This document shows, in pieces, positions 21,509 to 29,552 of a stretch of DNA of 57,624 nucleotides. The stretch comes from Solirubrobacteraceae bacterium (GTDB lineage Bacteria > Actinomycetota > Thermoleophilia > Solirubrobacterales > Solirubrobacteraceae), in assembly GCA_024711025.1 (NCBI GenBank), contig JANJTP010000044.1, forward strand, positions 1 to 57,624. Direction: 5' to 3'. The notes below the pieces were generated by a model. That model saw nothing but the letters and a program-made list of their open reading frames with translations, ran no database searches and was not told the origin of the DNA. The position numbers and the translations under genes are program-made. Positions within the stretch are counted from its first letter, which is position 1. Each line of letters starts with the position of its first letter.

Positions 21509-22471
21509 ATGAACGTCCCGCAGAAGATCCTGCTCGCCGCGCCGCGCGGCTACTGCGCCGGCGTCGACCGAGCCGTGCAGGCCGTCGAGCGCGCGCTCGA
21601 GCTGTACGGCGCGCCGGTCTACGTCCGCAAGGAGATCGTCCACAACAAGCACGTCGTGGAGCAGCTCCGCGGGCGCGGCGCGATCTTCGTCGACGAGCTC
21701 GACGGGACCATCCCCGAGGGAGCGATCACCGTGTTCTCGGCGCACGGCGTCTCGCCGGCGGTCCACGCCGACGCCGAGCGGCGCGGGCTTCGCACGATCG
21801 ATGCGACCTGCCCGCTCGTCACCAAGGTCCATCGCGAGGCGGTGAAGTTCGCCTCCGAGGGCTACACGATCATCCTCATCGGCCACGACGGGCACGAGGA
21901 GGTCGAGGGCACGATGGGGGAGGCCCCCGAGTCGATCGTGCTCGTCGAGACCGTCGAGGACGTCGAGCAGCTCGAGGTCGCCGACCCCGAGCGGCTCGCG
22001 TACGTCTCGCAGACGACTCTCTCGGTCGACGAGACGCGCGAGATCATCGGCCGCCTGCGCGAGCGCTTCCCGGCGATCGTGGGCCCTCGGACCGACGACA
22101 TCTGCTACGCGACGACCAACCGCCAGGCGGCGGTCAAGCAGATGGCGCCGCACTGCGATCTCGTGCTCGTGATCGGCTCGCGCAACTCCTCGAACTCCAA
22201 CCGGCTCGTCGAGGTCGCCCGCGACCACGGCGCGGACTCGCACCTGATCGACAACGAGGAGCAGGTTCGCGACGAGTGGCTCGAGGGCGTGAAGGTGCTC
22301 GGCATCACCTCGGGTGCGAGCGCGCCCGAGGAGCTCGTCGAGCGGCTGGTCGCGCTGTTCCGCTCGCGGGGCACGACCGAGGTCGAGGAGTTCGAGGTCG
22401 TGCAGGAGGACGTGCGCTTCATGCTGCCGAAGACGATCCGCCAGGCGATGGCGGCCACGCCCGGCGCCTGA
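21509..22471 (+). CDS. ispH: 4-hydroxy-3-methylbut-2-enyl diphosphate reductase
   Basis: Last enzyme of the MEP isoprenoid pathway, reducing HMBPP to IPP and DMAPP with an oxygen-sensitive iron-sulfur cluster. 320 residues. The three cluster cysteines are in [10 protein letters not shown] (Cys16), [11 protein letters not shown] and [11 protein letters not shown]. The substrate site shows [17 protein letters not shown] and [11 protein letters not shown]. It is transcribed from a leaderless promoter, and its stop codon forms half of a palindrome shared with the convergent CoA-transferase stop. Confidence 0.97.
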   Translation: MNVPQKILLAAPRGYCAGVDRAVQAVERALELYGAPVYVRKEIVHNKHVVEQLRGRGAIFVDELDGTIPEGAITVFSAHGVSPAVHADAERRGLRTIDATCPLVTKVHREAVKFASEGYTIILIGHDGHEEVEGTMGEAPESIVLVETVEDVEQLEVADPERLAYVSQTTLSVDETREIIGRLRERFPAIVGPRTDDICYATTNRQAAVKQMAPHCDLVLVIGSRNSSNSNRLVEVARDHGADSHLIDNEEQVRDEWLEGVKVLGITSGASAPEELVERLVALFRSRGTTEVEEFEVVQEDVRFMLPKTIRQAMAATPGA

Positions 22472-22490
22472 GCGGCACAGGCCCGCTCAG
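22468..22490. terminator. Bidirectional hairpin made of two convergent stop codons
   Basis: CTGAGCGG (22468-22475) pairs with CCGCTCAG (22483-22490) across a 7-base loop. The TGA of ispH and the TGA of the CoA-transferase on the other strand are symmetric parts of the stem. No T-tract. Confidence 0.5.
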
Positions 22491-23620
22491 CTGCGCAGCC
22501 AGGCGCGCAGCTCGTCGTCGTGCTCGCCCAGTCGGGGCGGGCGGTGCTCGGCGACGACCGGCGTGCCTTCGAGGCGCAGGGGCGAGCGCACGCTGCGCAC
22601 GCCCTCGAGGTCGAGCAGCGGCTCGAGCCCCAGCCGCTCGGCCAGCGCGAACGCCTCGCCGACGTCGTTGACCGGCCCGGCCGGCACGCCGGCGGCGTTG
22701 AGCTTCTCGGCCCAGGACGCGGCGCTGTCGCGGACGAAGGTCGCCTCCAGCTCGGCGGTCAGGGCCGCACGGTGCGCGACGCGGTCGGCGTTCGTCGCGA
22801 AGCGCTCGTCGGCGGCCAGGTCCGGCCGCTCGATCGCCTCGCACAGCCTGCTCCAGATCGCGTCGTTGCCGCCGGCGATCGCCAGGTCGTGGTCGGCGGC
22901 GGCGAACGTCTCGTATGGCGCGATCGAGGGATGGCGGTTGCCGCGGCGGCGCGGCACCTCACCGGTGTTCGCGAACGACGAGCCCAGGTTGAGCAGGGCG
23001 GCGAGCCCGCTGTCCATCAGCGAGACCTCCACCCGCTGGCCCTCGCCGGTGTGCTCACGCGCACGGAGCGCCGCAAGGGTGCCGACGGTCGCGTAGAGGC
23101 CGGTGATCATGTCCACCAGCGCGGTGCCCGGCTTGATCGGATGGGAGTCGGCCTCGCCGGTGATCGACATGTAGCCGCACATCGCCTGCACGAGCAGGTC
23201 GTATCCCGGCATCGAGCGCGTCAGCTCGCCGGAGCCGAACGCGCTGATCGAGGTGTATACGAGTCGCGGGTTGCGCTCGCGCAGCGCGTCGTAGCCGAGG
23301 CCGAGCCGGTCCATCGTCCCCGGGCGGAACGACTCGAGGACCACGTCGGCCCGCGAGCACAGCTCGAGCGCCAGCTCGTGGTCTGCGCCGTCCCGCAGGT
23401 CGAGCGTCAGCGATCGCTTGTTGCGGTTGAGTCCGAGGTAGTACGTCGAGCCCTCTTCGACGAACGGCGGGCCCCACTCGCGCGTGTCGTCGCCGGTGCC
23501 CGGCCGCTCGACCTTGATCACGTCGGCACCGAGGTCGCCGAGCGTCTGCGAGCAGAGCGGGCCGGCGAGCACGCGGCTGAAGTCGGCGACGACGAGGCCA
23601 TCTAGCGCTGTGGCGGCCAT
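22487..23620 (-). CDS. CoA-transferase family III (CaiB/BaiF) protein
   Basis: 377 residues, one family III domain. Moves CoA between carboxylic acids; the substrate is not predictable. Signature features: N-terminal GLVVADFSRVLAGPLCSQTL, GDLGADVIKVERPGTGDDTR, LNRNKRSLTLDLRD, and the active-site Asp in VDMITGLYATVGTLAAL. Length is slightly short of the usual 390-410 but no domain is missing. Its ATG at 23620 lies only 27 bases from the divergent phosphoesterase start, and both appear to be leaderless genes using overlapping -10 boxes. Confidence 0.92.
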   Translation of the reverse strand: MAATALDGLVVADFSRVLAGPLCSQTLGDLGADVIKVERPGTGDDTREWGPPFVEEGSTYYLGLNRNKRSLTLDLRDGADHELALELCSRADVVLESFRPGTMDRLGLGYDALRERNPRLVYTSISAFGSGELTRSMPGYDLLVQAMCGYMSITGEADSHPIKPGTALVDMITGLYATVGTLAALRAREHTGEGQRVEVSLMDSGLAALLNLGSSFANTGEVPRRRGNRHPSIAPYETFAAADHDLAIAGGNDAIWSRLCEAIERPDLAADERFATNADRVAHRAALTAELEATFVRDSAASWAEKLNAAGVPAGPVNDVGEAFALAERLGLEPLLDLEGVRSVRSPLRLEGTPVVAEHRPPRLGEHDDELRAWLRS

Positions 23621-23628
23621 GGCGCCGC

Positions 23629-23638
23629 AGGCTACCCT
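23629..23638. promoter_or_regulatory. Overlapping divergent leaderless -10 boxes
   Basis: On the plus strand TACCCT (23633-23638) ends nine bases before ATG 23648. On the minus strand TAGCCT (23634 down to 23629) ends eight bases before ATG 23620. The two hexamers share the same TA step, so one melted site would serve both genes. Confidence 0.55.
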
Positions 23639-23647
23639 TCCCGCGCC

Positions 23648-24745
23648 ATGTCGCGGACGCTCGTGATCAGCGACCTGCATCTCGGCGCGCGCCGGCCGGT
23701 CGACGTCCTGCGCCGTCCCGAGCCGCTGCGGGCGCTGTGCGCGGGGCTCGCCGGGATCGACCGGCTCGTGCTGCTCGGCGACGTGGTCGAGCTGCGCCAG
23801 GGACCGCTGGGCGAGGCGCTCGCCGCCGCCCGGCCGGTGCTCGAGGCGATCGGCGCGGCGCTGCCGGCGGGCGCCGAGGTCGTCCTGACCGCCGGCAACC
23901 ACGACTACGCGCTGGTCGCCCCGTGGCTGGCCGCTCGGCGGCTGGAGGACGCGTCGAGCCCGCTCGGGCTCGAGGCGCGCGCCGACGCGAGCATCTCCGC
24001 CGGCACCCGGGCGATCGCCGCGTGGCTCGGCGACCGGCCGCTGAGCGTCGCCTACCCGGGCGTCTGGCTGCGCGATGACGTCTGGGCCACCCATGGCCAC
24101 TACCTGGACCGCCTGATCACGATCCCGACGTTCGAGCGGCTGGCGGCCGGCGCGATGGCGCGCGTCGTCGGGCGGCTGCCCGACGACCACGCGGAGGCCG
24201 AGGACTTCGAGGCGGCATTGGCGCCGATGTACGCATGGCTCGACCAGATCGCCAACGGCCGCGCCGCGGGCGGTCGCTGGGTCAGCGGTGGCGCGACGGC
24301 CCGGGCCTGGAGGCTGCTCTCCGCCGACGGTCGTGCGCCCCTGCGCGGCAAGGCGCTGGCCGCGCTGCTGCCGCTCGGCATCGCCGGCCTCAACCTCGCG
24401 GGGATCGGCCCGGTCAAGGGCAAGCTGTCGAGCGAGGAGCTGCGTCGCGCCGGCCTGCTGGCGATGGGCGCGACGATCCGGCTACTGGGCGTCGAGGCGC
24501 CGTGGGTCGTCTTCGGCCATACGCACTGCGCCGGCCCGCTCGCGTGGATGGACGGCGCAGAGTGGCGTGTCAACGGGACCACGCAGCTCGTGAACTGCGG
24601 CTGCTGGACGCAGGAGCCGGCGATCGACACGAGCGAGCAGAGCCCCTACCGGCCGGGCCGCGCCGTGCTCCTCGAGGACGACGGTCCGCCGCGACTCGTC
24701 CCGGTCGCCGAGGACTTCGGCGAGCGGCCCGAGGCGATCCTCTGA
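23648..24745 (+). CDS. Calcineurin-like metallophosphoesterase
   Basis: 365 residues. The dinuclear-metal motifs are all present and ordered: SDLHLG (residues 8-13), LLGDVVEL, TAGNHDY, WATHGHYLD and FGHTHCAG. The family hydrolyses phosphomonoesters or diesters, so the substrate is not set; the long helical insert between the GNHD and GHTH motifs recalls UDP-diacylglucosamine-hydrolase-like and YbbF-like members but is not decisive. No membrane segment or signal peptide. The start is fixed by the leaderless promoter. Confidence 0.87.
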   Translation: MSRTLVISDLHLGARRPVDVLRRPEPLRALCAGLAGIDRLVLLGDVVELRQGPLGEALAAARPVLEAIGAALPAGAEVVLTAGNHDYALVAPWLAARRLEDASSPLGLEARADASISAGTRAIAAWLGDRPLSVAYPGVWLRDDVWATHGHYLDRLITIPTFERLAAGAMARVVGRLPDDHAEAEDFEAALAPMYAWLDQIANGRAAGGRWVSGGATARAWRLLSADGRAPLRGKALAALLPLGIAGLNLAGIGPVKGKLSSEELRRAGLLAMGATIRLLGVEAPWVVFGHTHCAGPLAWMDGAEWRVNGTTQLVNCGCWTQEPAIDTSEQSPYRPGRAVLLEDDGPPRLVPVAEDFGERPEAIL

Positions 24746-24813
24746 GGCATCGCGGACCGGCCCGACGCGCGCTGCCGGCCGCCGAGTGAGCGGTGTGGGC
24801 GATCCTCCGACGG

Positions 24814-25563
24814 TCAGCCGGTCGGAGCCAGGCCCGGCGCGAAGGCGGTGAGCAGCACCTCGAGGTCGCCGAGCGGCCGCAGGTCGAGCACGCCCTCGGT
24901 GTGGCGATCGTGCGCGATCAGCAGGTGCGCCCCGGCGTGCTCGATCGAGCGGCGCTCGCCATCGACGGCGAGCTCGCCGGCGCCACCGGTCACGACCCAG
25001 ACCTCGCCGGCGGCGTACGGCCCGCTCCAGGCACCGGGCCTGTCGGCGCTCGGGACGACGACCAGCGCATCGCCGGCGTCGGCGGCCCGCAGCGGCCGCA
25101 GCACGTCGCGCTCGACGTCGAGCAGCTCCTGGATCGCCCGCTCGGTCTCGTCGTAGGCGCCCTCTCCGTGGTGGACGTCGACGAGCCGCAGCCCCGGCGC
25201 GAACAGGTAGCGCGCCGGCCAGCCGGCGTTCTCGTAGGCCCGCCACAGCTCAAAGTGGGTGTCGAGCACCACCGGGTGCGCGATCCCGAGCCGCTCGACG
25301 GCCGCGCGTACGGCGTCCTCGTCCTCGCCGGGCGGGAAGCCCGGGGCGTGAGCGGAGACCACGCGCAGCCCGGCATCGGCATAGCGCTCGTGCCATGCCA
25401 TGACGTAGGGCAGCGTCCGCAGCGATTCTGGGCGGCAGAAGTCCCAGAACTCCACGAGGACCGGGCGGCTGGCCTGCTGCTCCATCCGCAGCGGGGCGAC
25501 GTTCACCCAGCTGAGGCCCTTGGGGAAAGGCGGCGCCACGATGGTGTCCACCGGGGGGCGCAT
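24814..25563 (-). CDS. Thioredoxin-like (DipZ/TlpA-type) protein lacking the CxxC pair
   Basis: 249 residues. The thioredoxin-like fold is visible as PVLVEFWDFCRPESLRTLPY, then VMAWHERYADAGLRVVSAHA and GWPARYLFAPGLRLVDVHHG. In the DipZ-type relatives I know, the corresponding segment reads WxxxCxxCLRTLPY. Here both positions are Arg and Ser, leaving only one Cys one place earlier. The C-terminal 80 residues form a beta-rich domain like that of DipZ-type proteins. Disulfide chemistry is therefore unlikely. Cytoplasmic, as no signal is seen. It is divergent from a GNAT gene, and no leaderless box fits. Confidence 0.72.
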   Translation of the reverse strand: MRPPVDTIVAPPFPKGLSWVNVAPLRMEQQASRPVLVEFWDFCRPESLRTLPYVMAWHERYADAGLRVVSAHAPGFPPGEDEDAVRAAVERLGIAHPVVLDTHFELWRAYENAGWPARYLFAPGLRLVDVHHGEGAYDETERAIQELLDVERDVLRPLRAADAGDALVVVPSADRPGAWSGPYAAGEVWVVTGGAGELAVDGERRSIEHAGAHLLIAHDRHTEGVLDLRPLGDLEVLLTAFAPGLAPTG

Positions 25564-25659
25564 CGAAATCGGGGGCGGACGGTACCATCGCGGCCGCCGC
25601 GCCGGTCCGACGGCGCGCGCCGAACACGGGACCGCGGAAAAATCGCTGGAGCGCCTCGT

Positions 25660-26211
25660 CTGCCGATCGACCTGCCCGAGCCGCCGCTGCGCGACGAGAT
25701 GCTGGCACTGCGCCCGTGGACGTCGGACGACGTGCCCGCGCTCGTCCGCGCCTGCTCGGACCCGCTGACGGCGCGCTACACATCGGTGCCGGTGCCCTAT
25801 ACGCCGCAGGACGCCCGGCAGTTCGTCGAGGCGGGGCGCAGCAGGACGACGCTGCCGCTCGCGGTCGTCGACGCCGAGGATCCGGCGCGGATGCTGGGCG
25901 CATGCGGGCTGCACGCGGTCGACCGCGCGCGCGGCCGCGCGGAGATCGGCTATTGGACGGCCCCCTGGGCGCGTCGGCGCGCCGTGGCGACGCGGGCGCT
26001 GCGCCTGCTCTCCGGCTGGGCGCTGGCGCCCGCTCCGGATGGCCTCGGCCTCGCTCGTCTCGAGCTGTACGTCGAGCCGGACAACGAGCTCTCGCAGCGC
26101 GTGGCCGGCGCCGCGGGCTTCGTGCGAGGCGATCTGGTGCGCGGCGGCATCGTCCTGCGCGGGCGCCGCCACGACGTGCTGCGGTACAGCCGCTCGGCGA
26201 CCCGCGGGTGA
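25660..26211 (+). CDS. GNAT-family N-acetyltransferase, probable CTG start
   Basis: 183 residues from a CTG at 25660, or 170 from the first ATG at 25699. Acetyl-CoA-dependent acetylation, RimJ-like subgroup. Seen: LALRPWTSDDVPALVRACSD at the start, EIGYWTAPWARRRAVATRAL (acetyl-CoA loop) and RLELYVEPDNELSQRVAGAA (motif B). The CTG is favoured because GGAG stands eight bases upstream and the PIDLPEPPL leader it adds is typical of relatives. No ATG, GTG or TTG lies in between. The acceptor is unknown. Confidence 0.75.
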   Translation: MPIDLPEPPLRDEMLALRPWTSDDVPALVRACSDPLTARYTSVPVPYTPQDARQFVEAGRSRTTLPLAVVDAEDPARMLGACGLHAVDRARGRAEIGYWTAPWARRRAVATRALRLLSGWALAPAPDGLGLARLELYVEPDNELSQRVAGAAGFVRGDLVRGGIVLRGRRHDVLRYSRSATRG

Positions 26212-26301
26212 GGGCTTGGCGAGCGCGCCGGCCCGACGGCGCAACTTGCACGCCGGTCGAGGTATAGATATGCACTTGGGAGACCCTACGCAGGAGGATC
26301 G

Positions 26302-27102
26302 ATGAGGAAGCCACTGCTAACCGTGGCGCTGTCCGCGGTGGCGATCGGCGTTGCCGCGGCTCCGGCGCTCGCGGTACAGACCCCGGACCCGGCCGCCGGC
26401 CAGAAGTTCGAGGCGTCGATGTCGCCGTCGAAGGCGGGCACCAAGAAGAAGCCGCGCGCGGTCAAGCTCCACGTGCGGCCGTTCCACGACACGGCGTTCG
26501 CGCTGTCGGTCACGCCGCCGTTCGCGACGCTCAACGCGAACGTCTGGTTCCCGAAGGAGATCGTCTTCAACCAGAGCAAGTTCCCGAAGTGCAGCAAGAC
26601 GACGGTGCTCAACCGACCCGACCTCTGCCCGAAGAACTCGCTCGTGGGCAGCGGCACCGCGCTCGGCTTCGGCCGCGGGGCAGGAACGCCCGCCGGCCAG
26701 GGGATTCGCGAGAACCTCACGGTGCAGGTCTTCAACGGCGGCGGGACGCAGCTCTACCTGCGCACGAAGGGGTCGATCACCCAGAACCAGATCCTCGACG
26801 GCAAGCTGACGAAGGTCAGGGGCAAGTTCGGGACGAAGCTCGTCGTGACGATCCCGAAGGGCCTCGTCACGCCGGCCGAGGGGCTTGTCGCGACGCTGAC
26901 CGACTTCGACGTCACGCTCCCCGCGAAGACGATCAAGAAGGGCTCCAAGCGCTACCCGTTCGCCGGGCTCACCGGCTGCCCGAAGAGCAAGCGCCTGACG
27001 GTCGGCTACACGAGCCAGTACACAGACGGCACGCCCGAGGGGCTCGGCTTCAAGGTCACCAGCTCCTCGAACGCCAGCGTGAAGGTGAAGTGCCGGCGCT
27101 AG
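26302..27102 (+). CDS. Secreted protein of unknown function
   Basis: 266 residues with a clear Sec signal peptide: MRKPLL, a hydrophobic core, and cleavage after APALA at residue 24. The mature part is basic and beta-rich, with two cysteine pairs (KCSKTTVLNRPDLCPK and GCPK...VKC) that could form disulfides outside the cell. No catalytic motif is recognised. ATG 26302 has a textbook AGGAGG seven bases upstream, unlike most genes here, and TATAGAT at 26263 may be its -10. An unusually strong hairpin ends the gene. Confidence 0.75.
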   Translation: MRKPLLTVALSAVAIGVAAAPALAVQTPDPAAGQKFEASMSPSKAGTKKKPRAVKLHVRPFHDTAFALSVTPPFATLNANVWFPKEIVFNQSKFPKCSKTTVLNRPDLCPKNSLVGSGTALGFGRGAGTPAGQGIRENLTVQVFNGGGTQLYLRTKGSITQNQILDGKLTKVRGKFGTKLVVTIPKGLVTPAEGLVATLTDFDVTLPAKTIKKGSKRYPFAGLTGCPKSKRLTVGYTSQYTDGTPEGLGFKVTSSSNASVKVKCRR

Positions 27103-27132
27103 GGGGAGCGTCGCGACACGTCGCCTGAAGGG

Positions 27133-27160
27133 ACGAGGCGGGCCTCCGGGCCCGCCTCGT
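27133..27160 (+). terminator. 12-bp GC hairpin ending the secreted-protein gene
   Basis: ACGAGGCGGGCC (27133-27144) pairs perfectly with 27149-27160 around a TCCG loop. There is no T-tract. The last base is also the first base of the -10 box of the next gene. Confidence 0.7.
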
Positions 27161-27165
27161 ATCGT
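27160..27165 (+). promoter_or_regulatory. Leaderless -10 element (TATCGT), gene at 27174
   Basis: TATCGT ends eight bases before ATG 27174 and abuts the preceding terminator stem, so termination and initiation occupy adjoining bases. Confidence 0.5.
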
Positions 27166-27173
27166 TAGACGGG

Positions 27174-28607
27174 ATGGCCCGGGCCGCTCGCCTGTCCCTC
27201 GCGGCCCTTGCCGCCGCGCTTGCGCCGCCGCTTGCGCTGCCGGCATCCGCGCTCGCGCACGGCATCTCGCAGCGGGCGGACCTGCCGATCCCGGAGTGGC
27301 TGTTCGCGTGGGCGGCGGCGCTGGTGCTGATCGCGTCGTTCGCGGCGCTTGCGGTTCTCTGGACGAGCCCGCTGCTCGAGCGCGTCCGCGAGCGCCCGCT
27401 GCTGCGCGTCCCGCCCACGCTGGAGACGCTGGCGGGGGCGGTCGGGGTCGCGGCGTTCGCGGCCGTCGTCTACGCCGGCCTCGCCGGCTCGCAGACGGCG
27501 ACGGCGAACCTCGCGCCGACGACGATCTACGTCCTCTTCTGGGTCGGGGTCCCGTGCCTATCGCTGCTGCTCGGCGACGTCTTCCGCGCGTTCAGCCCGT
27601 GGCGGGCCGTCGGTCGCGCCTGCGGCGCGACGGCCCGGCGTCTGGCCGGGGGCTCGCTGCCCGAGCCGATCGCCTACCCGCGGAAGCTGGGGCGCTGGCC
27701 GGCGGCCGTCGGGATCCTCGCGTTCGCCTGGGTGGAGCTCGTCTACGCCGGCCGCGAGGACCCGAGCACGCTTGCGCTGCTCGCGCTCGCCTACCTCGTC
27801 GTGATGCTGACCGGCATGAGCCTCTTCGGGGTCGAGGCGTGGACGCGCAACGCCGACCCGTTCGGCGTCGCGTTCGGCCTCGTCGCCCTGCTCGCGCCGC
27901 TGCGCTGGAGCGGCGGGCGGGCATACCTGCGCCCGCCGCTGGTGGGAGCCCCGCGGATGGCGGAGATCCCTGGGTCGGTGGCGCTGGTCGTCGTGCTGAT
28001 CGGCTCGACGACCTTCGACGGCTTCTCGCAGGGCGGCGTCTGGACGGGCGCCGACGGGCTGGCGGCACGGCTGGCCGACGCGTTCGGCTCGCTGGGGCTG
28101 GGCCGCGAGTCGGCGGTGCAGGCCGGCTACACGGCCGGTCTGCTGGCGATAGTGCTCCTGGTGGCGGCCCTCTTCCGGCTGGGCGTCTGGGGGATGCGCA
28201 GCGTCGGCGGCTCGTCGCTCGGCTCGACCGAGCTCGCGCGCCGCTTCGCGCACACGCTCGTCCCGATCGCGCTCGCCTACCTCGTCGCGCACTACTTCTC
28301 GCTGCTGGCGATCCAGGGGCAGGCGATCGGCTATCTCGCCTCCGACCCACTCGGCGATGGCTCGAACCTGCTCGGCACCGCGGCCTGGACGGTCGACTAC
28401 GGCCTGGTCGGCGCGGGCGCGATCTGGTACGTGCAGGTCGGCGCGCTGGTGCTCGGCCACGTGGCCGGGCTCACGCTAGCGCACGATCGCGCGCTGGCGA
28501 CGTGGAGCGATCGTCGCCGGGCGACGCGCTCCCAGTACTGGATGCTGCTGGTGATGGTCGCCTTCACCTGCCTGGGTCTCTGGCTGCTGTCGGCGGCCTC
28601 GCAGTGA
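27174..28607 (+). CDS. Polytopic membrane protein of unknown function
   Basis: 477 residues with about ten predicted membrane helices, for example FAWAAALVLIASFAALAVLW, SVALVVVLIGSTTFDGFSQG and WMLLVMVAFTCLGLWLLSAA. The N-terminus resembles a signal sequence ending ALAHG. Relatives in actinobacteria are often labelled fenitrothion hydrolase, a name I would not trust for function. Histidines such as VAHYFSLLAIQGQ and GHVAG lie within helices and could bind metal or heme; a copper or oxidase link is suggested only by the SCO1 gene next door. The next gene overlaps its stop (GTGA). Confidence 0.75.
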   Translation: MARAARLSLAALAAALAPPLALPASALAHGISQRADLPIPEWLFAWAAALVLIASFAALAVLWTSPLLERVRERPLLRVPPTLETLAGAVGVAAFAAVVYAGLAGSQTATANLAPTTIYVLFWVGVPCLSLLLGDVFRAFSPWRAVGRACGATARRLAGGSLPEPIAYPRKLGRWPAAVGILAFAWVELVYAGREDPSTLALLALAYLVVMLTGMSLFGVEAWTRNADPFGVAFGLVALLAPLRWSGGRAYLRPPLVGAPRMAEIPGSVALVVVLIGSTTFDGFSQGGVWTGADGLAARLADAFGSLGLGRESAVQAGYTAGLLAIVLLVAALFRLGVWGMRSVGGSSLGSTELARRFAHTLVPIALAYLVAHYFSLLAIQGQAIGYLASDPLGDGSNLLGTAAWTVDYGLVGAGAIWYVQVGALVLGHVAGLTLAHDRALATWSDRRRATRSQYWMLLVMVAFTCLGLWLLSAASQ

Positions 28608-28852
28608 CGACGCTCGCCCACATCGGCCACTGGACGAACATCTTCGTCTACCTGGCGCCGGTGATCGTGGTCGCGCTTGTGCTGTGGTGGAGCGGGCGGC
28701 GCGAGGCCCGCCGCGAGCGCGGAGACGGCTCGAGCAGGGCCGCCTCCCCGCCTTGCGGGACCGTCGCACCCGGCCCGGGCGAGCTCGCCGATCCCGGCGA
28801 CGGGGCGGCCGAAGCCGAAGCCGACGGCGACGTCGCGCCGCGGGAGCGCTGA
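28604..28852 (+). CDS. Small single-span membrane protein
   Basis: 82 residues. One membrane helix (NIFVYLAPVIVVALVLWWSG, about residues 11-30) is followed by a charged, disordered tail. The GTG at 28604 overlaps the stop of the polytopic membrane protein by four bases, so it is co-translated with it and may be an accessory subunit. No family recognised. Confidence 0.65.
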   Translation: MTTLAHIGHWTNIFVYLAPVIVVALVLWWSGRREARRERGDGSSRAASPPCGTVAPGPGELADPGDGAAEAEADGDVAPRER

Positions 28853-28858
28853 CTGCGG

Positions 28859-28874
28859 GCGGTCGAGCGACCGC
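28859..28874. terminator. Short hairpin between convergent genes
   Basis: GCGGTC (28859-28864) and GACCGC (28869-28874) flank GAGC between the small membrane protein and SCO1. It may act on both strands; no T-tract. Confidence 0.4.
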
Positions 28875-28883
28875 TTGCTCGGC

Positions 28884-29492
28884 TCACCCGCGCTCGGCGA
28901 GCAGGATCCGCAGGTCGTGCTCCAGGCCTTCCGGGGTGAGCTGGCCGATCGGGAACGAGACCCGTGCGACGCCGCGGCGGTCGAGCAGCAGCACCGAGGC
29001 GCTGTGCTCGAGCCCCCGCTCCTGCGGCTGCACGCCGTAGGCGCGCCAGACCCGCTGGAGCGTCGCCTCGTCGCCGAGCAGGAAGCGCATCCGCCCGGTC
29101 ATCCGCTGGCGCGTCAGGAAGCGCTGCGCGCGCCGCGGCGTGTCGTTGGCGGGGTCGACGCTGACCGCGAGGGCCGGCACGTCGCGGCCGAGGCCGTCGA
29201 GCGCGCCGCGGATCTGCTGGGTCATCGTGGGGCAGTCGTCCTGGCAGGTCGTGTACATGAACGACAACACGACCGGCGTCCCGCGCAGGGCCGTAAGGGC
29301 CACCGTCCGGCCCTCCTCGTCGCGCAGCGTGAAGTCTTGTGGCGGGCCCGCGGGACGGATCGAGCCCGCGAAGCCGCCGCCCGCGGCGGGTGCGGCGGGC
29401 TTGGGGCTCCAGACGAGGACGAAGACGAGGATCGCGACGAGCGCGAGCAGGCTGAGCGCCATCAGCGTCAGGCGCAGACGCGGGTGCAGCAC
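28884..29492 (-). CDS. SCO1/SenC copper chaperone
   Basis: 202 residues. An N-terminal membrane anchor (LTLMALSLLALVAILVFVLV) is followed by an extracytoplasmic thioredoxin-like domain with the copper ligands CxxxCP (YTTCQDDCP) and a distal His (RGLEHSASVLLLD). SCO proteins deliver copper to, or reduce, the CuA site of cytochrome oxidase. I place the start at GTG 29492 because the -10 box TACGCT (minus strand, 29504-29499) then lies six bases upstream; GTG 29498 would be too close to it. Convergent with the membrane-protein pair. Confidence 0.9.
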   Translation of the reverse strand: MLHPRLRLTLMALSLLALVAILVFVLVWSPKPAAPAAGGGFAGSIRPAGPPQDFTLRDEEGRTVALTALRGTPVVLSFMYTTCQDDCPTMTQQIRGALDGLGRDVPALAVSVDPANDTPRRAQRFLTRQRMTGRMRFLLGDEATLQRVWRAYGVQPQERGLEHSASVLLLDRRGVARVSFPIGQLTPEGLEHDLRILLAERG

Positions 29493-29552
29493 CCCCACAG
29501 CGTAGGACGCGCCGCGGGGCGGCGGGCGCCCCGCGGTGTCCGCGACCGCGAC

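Noticed and set aside
25563-25660. Divergent leaderless promoters between the redoxin-like and GNAT genes
   Set aside because: The only TAnnnT boxes near GGTACC lie 15 or more bases from the starts, outside the spacing seen elsewhere.
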